From Siphonodentalium dalli (taxonomy: Eukaryota > Mollusca > Scaphopoda > Gadilida > Siphonodentaliidae), in NCBI GenBank assembly GCA_032622095.1, contig CP136062.1, positions 13,791,710-13,855,709 on the forward strand: 64,000 nucleotides of DNA, in the 5' to 3' direction. The notes under the pieces are model-generated. The model saw only the letters and a list, made by a program, of their open reading frames with translations. It had not been told where the DNA came from and did no database searches. Positions within the stretch are counted from its first letter, which is position 1. Every line of letters begins with the position of its first letter. This document shows, one piece after another, positions 1-15,526 of the stretch. The position numbers were made by a program, and so were the translations under genes.

Positions 1-999
1 CCCAGGATGTACGATTCTATGTCCCAGGATGTATGATTCTATACCCAGGATGTACGATTCTATGTCCAAGGATGTATGATTCTATGTCGCAGGATGTAAG
101 ATTCTATGTCTCAGGATGTACGATTGTATGTCTCAGGATGTACGATTCTATGTCCCAGGATGTACGATTCTATGTCCCAGGATGTATGATTCTATACCCA
201 GGATGTAAGATTCTATGTCCCAGGATGTATGATTCTATACCCAGGATGTACGATTCTATGTCCAAGGATGTATGATTCTATGTCTCAGGATGTAAGATTC
301 TATGTCCCAGGATGTACGATTATATGTCTCAGGATGTATGATTATATGTCCCAGGATGTACGATTCCATGTCTCAGGATGTACGATTCTATGTCCCAGGA
401 TGTATGAATCTATTTCCCAGGATGTACGATTCTATGTCCCAGGATGTATGATTCTATGTCCCAGGATGTATGATTCCTTGTCTCAGGATGTACGGTTCAA
501 TGTCTCAGGATGTAAGATTATATGTCCCAGGATGTATGATTCTATGTCTCAGGATGTACGATTTTATGTCTCAGGATGTATGATTCTATTTCCCAGGATG
601 TACGATTCTATGTCTCAGGATGTATGATTCCATGTCCCAGGATGTACGATTCTATGTCTCAGGATGTACGATTCCATGTCCCAGGATGTATGGTGCTATG
701 TCCCAGGATGTACGATTCTATGTCCCAGGATGTACGATTCTATGTCTCAGGATGTACGATTCTATGTCTCAGGATGTACGATTCTATGTCTCAGGATGTA
801 CGATTCTATGTCTCAGGATGTACGATTCTATGTCTCAGGATGTACGATTCTATGTCTCAGGATGTACGATTCTATGTCTCAGGATGTACGATTCTATGTC
901 TCAGAATGTACGATTCTATGTCCCAGGATGTATGATTCTATGTCACAGGATGTATGATTCTATGTCTCAGGATGTATGATTCTATGTCTCAGGATGTAC

Positions 1000-3900
1000 G
1001 ATTCTATGTCTCAGGATGTAAGATTGTATGTCCCAGGATGTACGATTGTATGTCCCAGGATGTATGATTCTATTTCCCAGGATGTACGATTCTATGTCTC
1101 AGGATGTAATATTCTATGTCTCAGGATGTACGATTGTATATCCCAGGATGTACGATTATATGTCCCAGGATGTACGATTCTATGTCCAAGGATGTATAAT
1201 TCTATCTCCCAGGATGTATGATTCTATGTCCCAGGATGTATGATTCTATACCCAGGATGTAAGATTCTATGTCCCAGGATGTATGATTCTATACCCAGGA
1301 TGTACAATTCTATGTCCAAGGATGTATGATTCTATGTCTCAGGATGTAAGATTCTATGTCCCAGGATGTACGATTCTATTTCCAAGGATGTATGATTTTA
1401 TACCCAGGATGTACGATTCTATGTCCAAGGATGTATGATTCTATGTCTCAGGATGTACGATTGTATGTCCCAGGATGTACGATTCTATGTCCCAGGATGT
1501 ACGATTCTATTTCCCAGGATGTACGATTCTATGTCTCAGGATGTATGATTCTATGTCTCAGGATGTACGATTCTATGTCTCAGGATGTACGATTCTATGT
1601 CCCAGGATGTATGATTCTATGTCTCAGGATGTACGATTCCATGTCTCAGGATGTACGATTCTATGTCCCAGGATGTATGATTCCATGTCCCAGGATGTAT
1701 GATTCTATTTCCCAGGATGTACGATTCTATGTCTCAGGATGTATGATTCCATGTCCCAGGATGTACGATTCTATGACTCAGGATATACGATTCTATGACT
1801 CAGGATGTATGATTCTATGTCTCAGAATGTACGATTCTATGTCTCAGGATGTATGATTCTATGTCCCAGGATGTATGATTCTATGTCTCAGGATGTATGA
1901 TTCTATGTCTCAGGATGTACGATTCTATGTCTCAGGATGTATGATTCTATGTCCCAGGATGTATGATTCTATGTCTCAGGATGTATGAATCTATGTCTCA
2001 GGATGTACGATTCTATGTCTCAGGATGTACGATTCTATGTCTCAGGATGTACGATTCTATGTCTCAGGATGTACGATTCTATGTCTCAGGATGTACGATT
2101 CTATGACCCAGAATGTACGATTCTATGTCTCAGTATGTACGATTCTATGTCTCAGGATGTACGATTCTATGTCTCAGGTTGTACGATTCTATGTCTCAGG
2201 ATGTACGATTCTATGTCCCAGGATGTACGATTATATGTCTCAGGATGTATGATTCTATGTCCCAGGATGTACGATTCTATGTCTCAGGATGTACGATTCT
2301 ATGTCCAATGATGTACGATTCTATGTCCCAGGATGTATGATTCTATGTCTCAGGATGTACGATTCTATGTCCCAGGATGTACGATTCTATGTATCAGGAT
2401 GTACGATTCTATGTATAAGGATGTACGATTCTATGTCCCAGGATGTACGATTCTATGTCTCAGGATGTACGATTCTATGTCTCAGGATGTACGATTCTAT
2501 GTCCCAGGATGTATGATTCTATGTCACAGGATGTATGATTCTATGTCTCAGGATGTATGATTCTATGTCTCAGGATGTACGATTCTATGTCTCAGGATGT
2601 ATGATTATATGTCTCAGGATGTATGATTCTATGTCTCAGGATGTACTATTCTATGTCCCAGGATGTATGATTCTATGTCACAGGATGTATGATTCTATGT
2701 CTCAGGATGTATGATTCTATGTCTCAGGATGTACGATTCTATGTCTCAGGATGTACGATTCTATGTCTCAGGATGTACGATTCTATGTCTCAGGATGTAT
2801 GAATCATGTTTCAGGATGTATGATTCTATGAATCAGGATGTATAATTATATGACTCAGGATATACGATTCTATGTCTCAGGATGTACGATTCTATGTCTC
2901 AGGATGTACGATTCTATGGCTCAGTATGTACGATTCTATGTCTCAGGTTGTACGATTCTATGTCTCAGGATGTACGATTCTATGTCACAGGATGTACGAT
3001 TCTATGTCTCAGGATGTACGATTATATGCTGAGATGTATGATTATATGTCCCAGGATGTACGATTCCATGTCTCAGGATGTACGATTCTATGTCCCAGGA
3101 TGTATGATTCTATTTCCCAGGATGTACGATTCTATTTCCCAGGATGTATGATTCTATGTCCCAGGATGTATGATTCCATGTCTCAGGATGTACGGTTCAA
3201 TGTCTCAGGATGTAAGATTATATGTCCCAGGATGTATGATTCTATGTCTCAGAATGTACGATTTTATGTCTCAGGATGTATGATTCTATTTCCCAGGATG
3301 TACGATTTTATGTCTCAGGATGTATGATTCTATGACTCAGGATGTATGATTCTATGTCCCAGGATGTATGATTCTATGGCTCAGTATGTACGATTCTATG
3401 ATTTAGTATGTACGATTCTATGTCCCAGGATGTACGATTCTATGTCTCAGGATGTACGATTATATGTCCCAGGATGTACGATTCTATGTCCCAGGATGTA
3501 CGATTCAATGTCTCAGGATGTACGATTCTATGTTTCAGGATGTACGATTCTATGTCTCAGGATGTACGATTCTATGACTCAGGATCTACGATTCTATGTC
3601 TCAGGATGTATGATTCTATGACTCAGGATGTACGATTCTATGTCTCAGGATGTATGATTCTATGACTCAGGATGTATGATTCTATGTCTCAGGATGTACG
3701 ATTATATGTCTCAGGATGTAAGATTGTATGTCTCAGGATGTACGATTCTATGTCCCAGGATGTACGATTCTATGTCTCAGGATGTATGATTTTATGTCTC
3801 AGGATGTATGATTTTATGTCTCAGGATGTACGATTCTATGTCCCAGGATGTACGATTCTATGTCTCAGGATGTATGATTTTATGTCTCAGGATGTAAGAT

Positions 3901-5711
3901 TGTATGTCTCAGGATGTACGATTCTATGTCCCAGGATGTACGATTCTATGTCCCAGGATGTATGATTCTATGTCTCAGGATGTAAGATTATATGTCCCAG
4001 GATGTACGATTCTATGTCCCAGGATGTACGATTCTATGTCCCAGGATGTACGATTCTATGACTCAGGATGTATGATTCTATGTCTCAGGATGTACGATTC
4101 TATGTCTCAGGATGTACGATTCTATGTCTCAGGATGTGCGATTCTATTTCCCAGGATGTACGGTTATATGTCCCAGGATGTATGATTCTATGTCTCAGGA
4201 TGTAAGATTGTATGTCCCAGGATGTACGATTCTATGTCTCAGGATGTACGATTCTATGTCCCAGGATGTATGATTCTATGTCTCAGGATGTACGATTCTA
4301 TGTCCCAGAATGTACGATTCTATGTCTCAGGATGTACGATTCTATGACTCAGGATGTACGATTCTATGTCCAAGGATGTATGATTCTATGTCTCAGGATG
4401 TACGATTCTATGTCCCAGGATGTATGATTCTATGTCCCAGGATGTATGATTCTATGTCCCAGTATGTATGATTCTATGTCCCTGGATGTATGATTCTATG
4501 TCCCAGGATGTAATATTCTATGTCTCAGGATGTACGATTATACGTCCCAGGATGTATGATGCTATGTCCCAGGATGTAAGATTGTATGTCCCAGGATGTA
4601 AGATTCTATGTCTCAGGATGTATGATTCTATGTCTCAGGATGTACGATTCTATGTCTCAGGATGTAAGATTCTATGTCTCAGGATGTATGATTCTATGTC
4701 TCAGGATGTATGATTCTATGTATCAGGATGTATGATTCTATGTCTCAGGATGTACGATTCCATGTCCAAGGATGTATGATTCTATGTCTCAGGATGTACG
4801 ATTCTATGTCCCAGGATGTATGATTCTATGTCCCAGGATGTATGAATTCTATGTCCCAGGATGTATGATTCTATGTCCCAGGATGTAATATTCTATGTAT
4901 CAGGATGTACGATTATATGTCCCAGGATGTATGATGCTATGTCCCAGGAAGTAAGATTGTATGTCCCAGGATGTACGATTCTATGTCTCATGATGTATGA
5001 TTCTATGTCTCAGGATGTACGATTATATGTCTCAGGATGTAAGATTCTATGTCTCAGGATGTATGATTCTATGTATCAGGATGTATGATTCTATGTCTCA
5101 GGATGTATGATTCTATGTCTCAGGATGTACGATTCTATGACTCAGGATGTACGATTCTATGTCTCAGGATGTATGATTCTATGTCTCAGGATGTATGCTT
5201 CTATGTCTCAGGATGTATGATTCTATGTCTCAGGATGTAAGATTGTATGTCCCAGGATGTATGATTCTATGTCTCAGGATGTATGTTTCTATGTATCAGG
5301 ATGTATGATTCTATGTCTCAGGATGTATGATGCTATGTCTCAGGATGTATGCTTCTATGTCTCAGGATGTACGATTCTATGTCCCGGGTTGTTAGATTCT
5401 ATGTCCCCAGGATGTATGATTCTATGGCTCAGTATGTACGATTCTATGACTCAGTATGTACGATTCTATGTCCCAGGATGTACGATTCTATGTCTCAGGA
5501 TGTACGATTATATGTCCCAGGATGTACGATTCTATGTCCCAGGATGTACGATTCTATGTCCCAGAATGTACGATTCTATGTCTCGGGATGTACGATTCTA
5601 TGACTCAGGATGTACGAGTCTATGACTCAGTATGTACGATTCTATGTCCCAGGATGTACGATTCTATGACTCTGGATGTACGATTCTATGACTCAGTATG
5701 TACGATTCTAT
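1000..5711 (+). repeat. About 5-kb higher-order repeat unit A1
   Basis: The order of monomer variants from about 1,000 to 5,711 repeats at about 6,100 to 11,094. The offset is 5,100 near 1,021, 5,121 from 1,106 to about 2,270, 5,363 from 2,289 to about 4,750 and about 5,383 near 5,456. The steps correspond to gains or losses of whole monomers; the largest is 242 bp, or 11 monomers. Landmarks are the 21-bp monomer with GAATCATGTTTC near 2,800 and the shortened monomer with TGCTGAGATG near 3,028. Boundaries are approximate. Confidence 0.8.
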
Positions 5712-6099
5712 GTTCCAGGATGTACGATTCTATGTCTCAGGATGTATGATTCTATGTCTCAGGATGTACGATTCTATGTTCCAGGATGTATGATTCTATG
5801 TCTCAGGATGTATGATTCTATGTCTCAGGATGTACGATTCTATGTCTCAGATTGTACGATTCTATGTCTCAGGATGTACGATTCTATGTCTCAGGATGTA
5901 CGATTCTATGTCTCAGGATGTACGATTCTATGTCTCAGGATGTACGATTCTATGTCTCAGGATGTATGATTCCATGTCCCAGGATGTACTATTCTATGTC
6001 TCAGGATGTACGTTTCTATGACTCAGGATGTATGATGCTTTGTCCCAGGATGTAAGATTGTATGTCCCAGGATGTACGATTCTATGTCTCAGGATGTAT

Positions 6100-9000
6100 G
6101 ATTCTATGTCTCAGGATGTAAGATTGTATGTCCCAGGATGTACGATTGTATGTCCCAGGATGTATGATTCTATACCCAGGATGTACGATTCTATGTCCAA
6201 GGATGTATGATTCTATGTCGCAGGATGTAATATTCTATGTCTCAGGATGTACGATTGTATATCCCAGGATGTACGATTATATGTCCCAGGATGTACGATT
6301 CTATGTCCAAGGATGTATAATTCTATCTCCCAGGATGTATGATTCTATGTCCCAGGATGTATGATTATATACCCAGGATGTAAGATTCTATGTCCCAGGA
6401 TGTATGATTCTATACCCAGGATGTACAATTCTATGTCCAAGGATGTATGATTCTATGTCTCAGGATGTAAGATTCTATGTCCCAGGATGTACGATTCTAT
6501 TTCCAAGGATGTATGATTTTATACCCAGGATGTACGATTCTATGTCCAAGGATGTATGATTCTATGTCTCAGGATGTACGATTGTATGTCCCAGGATGTA
6601 CGATTCTATGTCCCAGGATGTACGATTCTATTTCCCAGGATGTACGATTCTATGTCTCAGGATGTATGATTCTATGTCTCAGGATGTACGATTCTATGTC
6701 TCAGGATGTACGATTCTATGTCCCAGGATGTATGATTCTATGTCTCAGGATGTACGATTCCATGTCTCAGGATGTACGATTCTATGTCCCAGGATGTATG
6801 ATTCCATGTCCCATGATGTATGATTCTATTTCCCAGGATGTACGATTCTATGTCTCAGGATGTATGATTCCATGTCCCAGGATGTACGATTCTATGACTC
6901 AGGATATACGATTCTATGACTCAGGATGTATGATTCTATGTCTCAGAATGTATGATTCTATGTCTCAGGATGTATGATTCTATGTCCCAGGATGTATGAT
7001 TCTATGTCTCAGGATGTATGATTCTATGTCTCAGGATGTACGATTCTATGTCTCAGGATGTATGATTCTATGTCCCAGGATGTATGATTCTATGTCTCAG
7101 GATGTATGAATCTATGTCTCAGGATGTACGATTCTATGTCTCAGGATGTACGATTCTATGTCTCAGGATGTACGATTCTATGTCTCAGGATGTACGATTC
7201 TATGTCTCAGGATGTACGATTCTATGACCCAGAATGTACGATTCTATGTCTCAGTATGTACGATTCTATGTCTCAGGATGTACGATTCTATGTCTCAGGA
7301 TGTACGATTCTATGTCTCAGGATGTACGATTCTATGTCCCAGGATGTACGATTATATGTCTCAGGATGTATGATTCTATGTCCCAGGATGTACGATTCTA
7401 TGTCACATGATGTAAGATTATATGTCCCAGGATGTACGATTCTATGTCTCAGGATGTACGATTCTATGTACAAGGATGTACGATTCTATTTCCCAGGATC
7501 TATGATTCTATTTCTCAGGATGTACGATTCTATGTCCAAGGATGTACGATTCTATGTCTCATGATGTATGATTCTATGTCCCAGGATGTACGATTCTATG
7601 TCCCAGGATGTATGATTCTATGTCACAGGATGTACGATTCTATGTCTGAGGATGTACGATTCTATGTCCAATGATGTACGATTCTATGTCCCAGGATGTA
7701 TGATTCTATGTCTCAGGATGTACGATTCTATGTCCCAGGATGTACGATTCTATGTATCAGGATGTACGATTCTATGTATAAGGATCTACGATTCTATGTC
7801 CCAGGATGTACGATTCTATGTCTCAGGATGTACGATTCTATGTCTCAGGATGTACGATTCTATGTCCCAGGATGTATGATTCTATGTCACAGGATGTATG
7901 ATTCTATGTCTCAGGATGTATGATTCTATGTCTCAGGATGTACGATTCTATGTCTCAGGATGTATGATTATATGTCTCAGGATGTATGATTCTATGTCTC
8001 AGGATGTACTATTCTATGTCCCAGGATGTATGATTCTATGTCACAGGATGTATGATTCTATGTCTCAGGATGTATGATTCTATGTCTCAGGATGTACGAT
8101 TCTATGTCTCAGGATGTACGATTCTATGTCTCAGGATGTACGATTCTATGTCTCAGGATGTATGAATCATGTTTCAGGATGTATGATTCTATGAATCAGG
8201 ATGTATAATTATATGACTCAGGATATACGATTCTATGTCTCAGGATGTACGATTCTATGTCTCAGGATGTACGATTCTATGGCTCAGTATGTACGATTCT
8301 ATGTCTCAGGTTGTACGATTCTATGTCTCAGGATGTACGATTCTATGTCACAGGATGTACGATTCTATGTCTCAGGATGTACGATTATATGCTGAGATGT
8401 ATGATTATATGTCCCAGGATGTACGATTCCATGTCTCAGGATGTACGATTCTATGTCCCAGGATGTATGATTCTATTTCCCAGGATGTACGATTCTATTT
8501 CCCAGGATGTATGATTCTATGTCCCAGGATGTATGATTCCATGTCTCAGGATGTACGGTTCAATGTCTCAGGATGTAAGATTATATGTCCCAGGATGTAT
8601 GATTCTATGTCTCAGGATGTACGATTTTATGTCTCAGGATGTATGATTCTATTTCCCAGGATGTACGATTTTATGTCTCAGGATGTATGATTCTATGACT
8701 CAGGATGTATGATTCTATGTCCCAGGATGTATGATTCTATGGCTCAGTATGTACGATTCTATGATTTAGTATGTACGATTCTATGTCCCAGGATGTACGA
8801 TTCTATGTCTCAGGATGTACGATTATATGTCCCAGGATGTACGATTCTATGTCCCAGGATGTACGATTCAATGTCTCAGGATGTACGATTCTATGTTTCA
8901 GGATGTACGATTCTATGTCTCAGGATGTACGATTCTATGACTCAGGATCTACGATTCTATGTCTCAGGATGTATGATTCTATGACTCAGGATGTACGATT

Positions 9001-11094
9001 CTATGTCTCAGGATGTATGATTCTATGACTCAGGATGTATGATTCTATGTCTCAGGATGTACGATTATATGTCTCAGGATGTAAGATTGTATGTCTCAGG
9101 ATGTACGATTCTATGTCCCAGGATGTACGATTCTATGTCTCAGGATGTATGATTTTATGTCTCAGGATGTATGATTTTATGTCTCAGGATGTACGATTCA
9201 ATGTCCCAGGATGTACGATTCTATGTCTCAGGATGTATGATTTTATGTCTCAGGATGTAAGATTGTATGTCTCAGGATGTACGATTCTATGTCCCAGGAT
9301 GTACGATTCTATGTCCCAGGATGTATGATTCTATGTCGCAGGATGTAAGATTATATGTCCCAGGATGTACGATTCTATGTCCCAGGATGTACGATTCTAT
9401 GTCCCAGGATGTACGATTCTATGACTCAGGATGTATGATTCTATGTCTCAGGATGTACGATTCTATGTCTCAGGATGTACGATTCTATGTCTCAGGATGT
9501 GCGATTCTATTTCCCAGGATGTACGGTTATATGTCCCAGGATGTATGATTCTATGTCTCAGGATGTAAGATTGTATGTCCCAGGAAGTACGATTCTATGT
9601 CTCAGGATGTACGATTCTATGTCCCAGGATGTATGATTCTATGTCTCAGGATGTACGATTCTATGTCCCAGGATGTACGATTCTATGTCTCAGGATGTAC
9701 GATTCTATGACTCAGGATGTACGATTCTATGTCCAAGGATGTATGATTCTATGTCTCAGGATGTACGATTCTATGTCCCAGGATGTATGATTCTATGTCC
9801 CAGGATGTATGATTCTATGTCCCAGTATGTATGATTCTATGTCCCTGGATGTATGATTCTATGTCCCAGGATGTAATATTCTATGTCTCAGGATGTACGA
9901 TTATACGTCCCAGGATGTATGATGCTATGTCCCAGGATGTAAGATTGTATGTCCCAGGATGTAAGATTCTATGTCTCAGGATGTATGATTCTATGTCTCA
10001 GGATGTACGATTCTATGTCTCAGGATGTAAGATTCTATGTCTCAGGATGTATGATTCTATGTCTCAGGATGTATGATTCTATGTATCAGGATGTATGATT
10101 CTATGTCTCAGGATGTACGATTCTATGACTCAGGATGTACGATTCCATGTCCAAGGATGTATGATTCTATGTCTCAGGATGTACGATTCTATGTCCCAGG
10201 ATGTATGATTCTATGTACCAGGATGTATGATTCTATGTCCCAGGATGTATGATTCTATGTCCCAGGATGTAATATTCTATGTATCAGGATGTACGATTAT
10301 ATGTCCCAGGATGTATGATGCTATGTCCCAGGAAGTAAGATTGTATGTCCCAGGATGTACGATTCTATGTCTCATGATGTATGATTCTATGTCTCAGGAT
10401 GTACGATTCTATGTCTCAGGATGTAAGATTCTATGTCTCAGGATGTATGATTCTATGTCTCAGGATGTATGATTCTATGTATCAGGATGTATGATTCTAT
10501 GTCTCAGGATGTACGATTCTATGACTCAGGATGTACGATTCTATGTCTCAGGATGTATGATTCTATGTCTCAGGATGTATGCTTCTATGTCTCAGGATGT
10601 ATGATTCTATGTCTCAGGATGTAAGATTGTATGTCCCAGGATGTATGATTCTATGTCTCAGGATGTATGCTTCTATGTCTCAGGATGTATGATTCTATGT
10701 CTCAGGATGTATGATGCTATGTCTCAGGATGTATGCTTCTATGTCTCAGGATGTACGATTCTATGTCCCAGGTTGTATGATTCTATGTCCCAGGATGTAT
10801 GATTCTATGGCTCAGTATGTACGATTCTATGACTCAGTATGTACGATTCTATGTCCCAGGATGTACGATTCTATGTCTCAGGATGTACGATTATATGTCC
10901 CAGGATGTACGATTCTATGTCCCAGGATGTACGATTCTATGTCCCAGAATGTACGATTCTATGTCTCGGGATGTACGATTCTATGACTCAGGATGTACGA
11001 GTCTATGACTCAGTATGTACGATTCTATGTCCCAGGATGTACGATTCTATGACTCTGGATGTACGATTCTATGACTCAGTATGTACGATTCTAT
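6100..11094 (+). repeat. About 5-kb higher-order repeat unit A2
   Basis: Second tandem copy of the block at 1,000-5,711. It contains an extra 11-monomer stretch at about 7,400-7,640 and one extra monomer near 10,125. The landmark monomers recur near 8,160 and 8,392. The match to A1 ends near 11,094, where this copy continues with a TGTCTC variant and A1 with a TGTTCC variant. Confidence 0.8.
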
Positions 11095-14000
11095 GTCTCA
11101 GGATGTACGATTCTATGTCTCAGGATGTACGATTCTATGTCTCAGGATGTACGATTCTATGTCCCAGGATGTATGATTCTATGTCACAGGATGTATGATT
11201 CTATGTCTCAGGATGTATGATTCTATGTCTCAGGATGTACGATTCTATGTCTCAGGATGTATGATTCTATGTCTCAGGATGTATGATTCTATGTCTCATG
11301 ATGTACGATTCTATGTCTCAGGATGTACGGTTCAATGTCTCAGGATGTACGATTCTATGGCTCAGTATGTACGATTCTATGTCTCAGGATGTACGATTCT
11401 ATGTCTCAGGATGTACGATTCTATGTCTCAGGATGTACGATTCTATGTCCCAGGATGTATGATTCTATGTCACATGATGTATGATTCTATGTCTCAGGAT
11501 GTATGATTCTATGTCTCAGGATGTACGATTCTATGTCTCAGGATGTATGATTCTATGTCTCAGGATGTATGATTCTATGTCTCAGGATGTACGATTCTAT
11601 GTCCCAGGATGTATGATTCTATGTCACAGGATGTATGATTCTATGTCTCAGGATGTATGATTCTATGTCTCAGGATGTTCGATTCTATGTCTCAGGATGT
11701 ACGATTCTATGTCTCAGGATGTACGATTCTATGTCTCAGGATGTATGAATCATGTTTAAGGATGTATGATTCTATGACTCAGGATGTATAATTCTATGAC
11801 TCAGGATATACGATTCTATGTCTCAGGATGTACGATTCTATGTCTCAGGATGTACGATTCTATGGCTCAGTATGTACGATTCTATGTCTCAGGTTGTACG
11901 ATTCTATGTCTCAAGATGTACGATTCTATGTCTCAGGATGTGCGATTCTATGTCTCAGGATGTACGATTATATGTCCCAGGATGTATGATTCTATGTCTC
12001 AGGATGTATGATTCTATGTCTCAGGATGTACGATTCTATGTTCCAGGATGTATGATTCTATGTCTCAGGATGTATGATTCTATGTCTCAGGATGTATGAT
12101 TCTATGTCTCAGAATGTACGATTCTATGTCTCAGGATGTACGATTCTATGTCTCAGGATGTACGATTCTATGTCTCAGGATGTACGATTCTATGTCTCAG
12201 GATGTACGATTCTATGTCTCAGGATGTATGATTCCATGTCCCAGGATGTACGATTCTATATCTCAGGATGTACGATTCTATGACTCAGGATGTATGATGC
12301 TTTGTCCCAGGATGTAAGATTGTATGTCTCAGGATGTATGATTCTATTCCCAGGATGTACGATTCTATACCCAGGATGTACGATTCTATGTCCAATGATG
12401 TATGATTCTATGTCTCAGGATGTAAGATTGTATGTCCCAGGATGTACGATTGTATGTCCCAGGATGTATGATTCTATACCCAGGATGTACGATTCTATGT
12501 CCAAGGATGTATGATTCTATGTCGCAGGATGTAATATTCTATGTCTCAGGATGTACGATTGTATATCCCAGGATGTACGATTATATGTCCCAGGATGTAC
12601 GATTCTATGTCCAAGGATGTATAATTCTATCTCCCAGGATGTATGATTCTATGTCCCAGGATGTATGATTCTATGTCCCAGGATGTATGATTCTATACCC
12701 AGGATGTAAGATTCTATGTCCCAGGATGTATGATTCTATTTCCCAGGATGTATGATTTTATACCCAGGATGTACGATTCTATGTCCAAGGATGTATGATT
12801 CTATGTCTCAGGATGTACGATTCTATTTCCCAGGATGTATGATTTTATACCCAGGATGTACGATTCTATGTCCAAGGATGTATGATTCTATGTCTCAGGA
12901 TGTACGATTGTATGTCCCAGGATGTACGATTGTATGTCCCAGGATGTACGATTCTATTTCCCAGGATGTACGATTCTATGTCTCAGGATGTACGATTCTA
13001 TGTCTCAGGATGTACGATTCTATGTCTCAGGATGTACGATTCTATGTCCCAGGATGTATGATTCTATGTCTCAGGATGTACGATTCTATGTCTCAGGATG
13101 TACGATTCTATGTCTCAGGATGTACGATTCTATGTCTCAGGATGTACGATTCTATGTCTCAGGATGTACGATTCTATGTCTCAGGATGTACGATTCTATG
13201 TCTCAGGATGTGCGATTATATGTCTCAGGATGTATGATTATATGTCCCAGGATGTACGATTGCATGTCTCAGGATGTACGATTCTATGTCCCAGGATGTA
13301 TGAATCTATTTCCCAGGATGTACGATTCTATGTCCCAGGATGTATGATTCTATGTCCCAGGATGTATGATTCCATGTCTCAGGATGTACGGTTCAATGTC
13401 TCAGGATGTAAGATTATATGTCCCAGGATGTATGATTCTATGTCTCAGGATGTACGATTTTATGTCTCAGGATGTATGATTATATTTCCCAGGATGTACG
13501 ATTCTATGTCTCAGGATGTATGATTCCATGTCCCAGGATGTATGATTCTATTTCCCAGGATGTACGATTCTATGTCTCAGGATGTATGATTCCATGTCCC
13601 AGGATGTACGATTCTATGACTCAGGATATACGATTCTATGACTCAGGATGTATGATTCTATGTCTCAGGATGTATGATTCTATGTCCCAGGATGTACGAT
13701 TCTATGTCCCAGGATGTACGATTCTATGTCCCAGGATGTATGATTATATACCCAGGATGTAAGATTCTATGTCCCACGATGTATGATTCTATACCCAGGA
13801 TGTACGATTCTATGTCCAAGGATGTATGATTCTATGTCTCAGGATGTAAGATTCTATGTCCCAGGATGTACGATTATATGTCTCAGGATGCATGATTATA
13901 TGTCCCAGGATGTACGATTCCATGTCTCAGGATGTACGATTCTATGTCCCAGGATGTATGAATCTATTTCCCAGGATGTACGATTCTATGTCCCAGGATG

Positions 14001-14510
14001 TATGATTCTATGTCCCAGGATGTATGATTCCATGTCTCAGGATGTACGGTTCAATGTCTCAGGATGTAAGATTATATGTCCCAGGATGTATGATTCTATG
14101 TCTCAGGATGTACGATTTTATGTCTCAGGATGTATGATTCTATTTCCCAGGATGTACGATTCTATGTCTCAGGATGTATGATTCCATGTCCCAGGATGTA
14201 CGATTCTATGTCTCAGGATGTATGATTCCATGTCCCAGGATGTATGATGCTATGTCCCAGGATGTACGATTCTATGTCCCAGGATGTATTATTCTATGTC
14301 TCAGGATGTACGATTCTATGTCTCAGGATGTACGATTCTATGTCTCAGGATGTACGATTCTATGTCTCAGGATGTACGATTCTATGTCTCAGGATGTACG
14401 ATTCTATGTCTCAGGATGTACGATTCTATGTCTCAGGATGTACGATTCTATGTCTCAGGATGTACGATTCTATGTCTCAGGATGTACGATTCTATGTCCC
14501 AGGATGTATG

Positions 14511-15526
14511 ATTCTATGTCACAGGATGTATGATTCTATGTCTCAGGATGTATGATTCTATGTCTCAGGATGTACGATTCTATGTCTCAGGATGTATGAT
14601 TCTATGTCTCAGGATGTATGATTCTATGTCTCAGGGTGTACTATTCTATGTCCCAGGATGTATGATTCTATGTCACAGGATGTATGATTCTATGTCTCAG
14701 GATGTATGATTCTATGTCTCAGGATGTACGATTCTATGTCTCAGGATGTACGATTCTATGTCTCAGGATGTACGATTCTATGTCTCAGGATGTATGAATC
14801 ATGTTTCAGGATGTATGATTCTATGAATCAGGATGTATAATTATATGACTCAGGATATACGATTCTATGTCTCAGGATGTACGATTCTATGTCTCAGGAT
14901 GTACGATTCTATGGCTCAGTATGTACGATTCTATGTCTCAGGTTGTACGATTCTATGTCTCAGGATGTACGATTCTATGTCTCAGGATGTACGATTCTAT
15001 GTCTCAGGATGTACGATTATATGCTGAGATGTATGATTATATGTCCCAGGATGTACGATTCCATGTCTCAGGATGTACGATTCTATGTCCCAGGATGTAT
15101 GATTCTATTTCCCAGGATGTACGATTCTATTTCCCAGGATGTATGATTCTATGTCCCAGGATGTATGATTCCATGTCTCAGGATGTACGGTTCAATGTCT
15201 CAGGATGTAAGATTATATGTCCCAGGATGTATGATTCTATGTCTCAGGATGTACGAATTTATGTCTCAGGATGTATGATTCTATTTCCCAGGATGTACGA
15301 TTTTATGTCTCAGGATGTATGATTCTATGACTCAGGATGTATGATTCTATGTTCCAGGATGTATGATTCTATGGCTCAGTATGTACGATTCTATGATTTA
15401 GTATGTACGATTCTATGTCCCAGGATGTACGATTCTATGTCTCAGGATGTACGATTATATGTCTCAGGATGTACGATTCTATGTCCCAGGATGTACGATT
15501 CTATGTCCCAGGATGTACGATTCTAA
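14511..15526 (+). repeat. Partial third copy of the 5-kb unit
   Basis: Matches 2,516-3,531 (offset 11,995) and 7,879-8,894 in variant order, including the GAATCATGTTTC monomer near 14,795 and the shortened TGCTGAGATG monomer near 15,020. It stops near 15,526, where a TCTAAGTCTC variant appears and the order changes. It lies outside the large duplication, so the 5-kb unit was already spread through the array. Confidence 0.75.

Larger units (their letters stand above)
1..11976 (+). repeat. Large array duplication, copy A (pairs with 20,761-32,734)
   Basis: Base 1 aligns with base 20,761, and the match persists to 11,976/32,734. The offset is 20,760 at first, then 20,758 after two single-base differences (an extra base near 4,835 and another near 5,406 in this copy). 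Only scattered substitutions were seen, for example near 669, 1,456, 2,168 and 2,613. The left end is not visible because the match starts at the window edge. The right end is sharp: after 11,976 the variant order differs. Seen directly by comparing variant order; percent identity was not computed. Confidence 0.93.

Noticed and set aside
1356-1856. Many forward open frames of 60-226 codons with MYDSMSQDV, VRFYVSGC and CTILC repeats, looking like a repetitive protein family
   Set aside because: They occur in all three forward frames at once, start and stop with single-base variants, and follow directly from a stop-free 22-bp period. No frame is preferred, there is no non-repetitive domain and no splice context.
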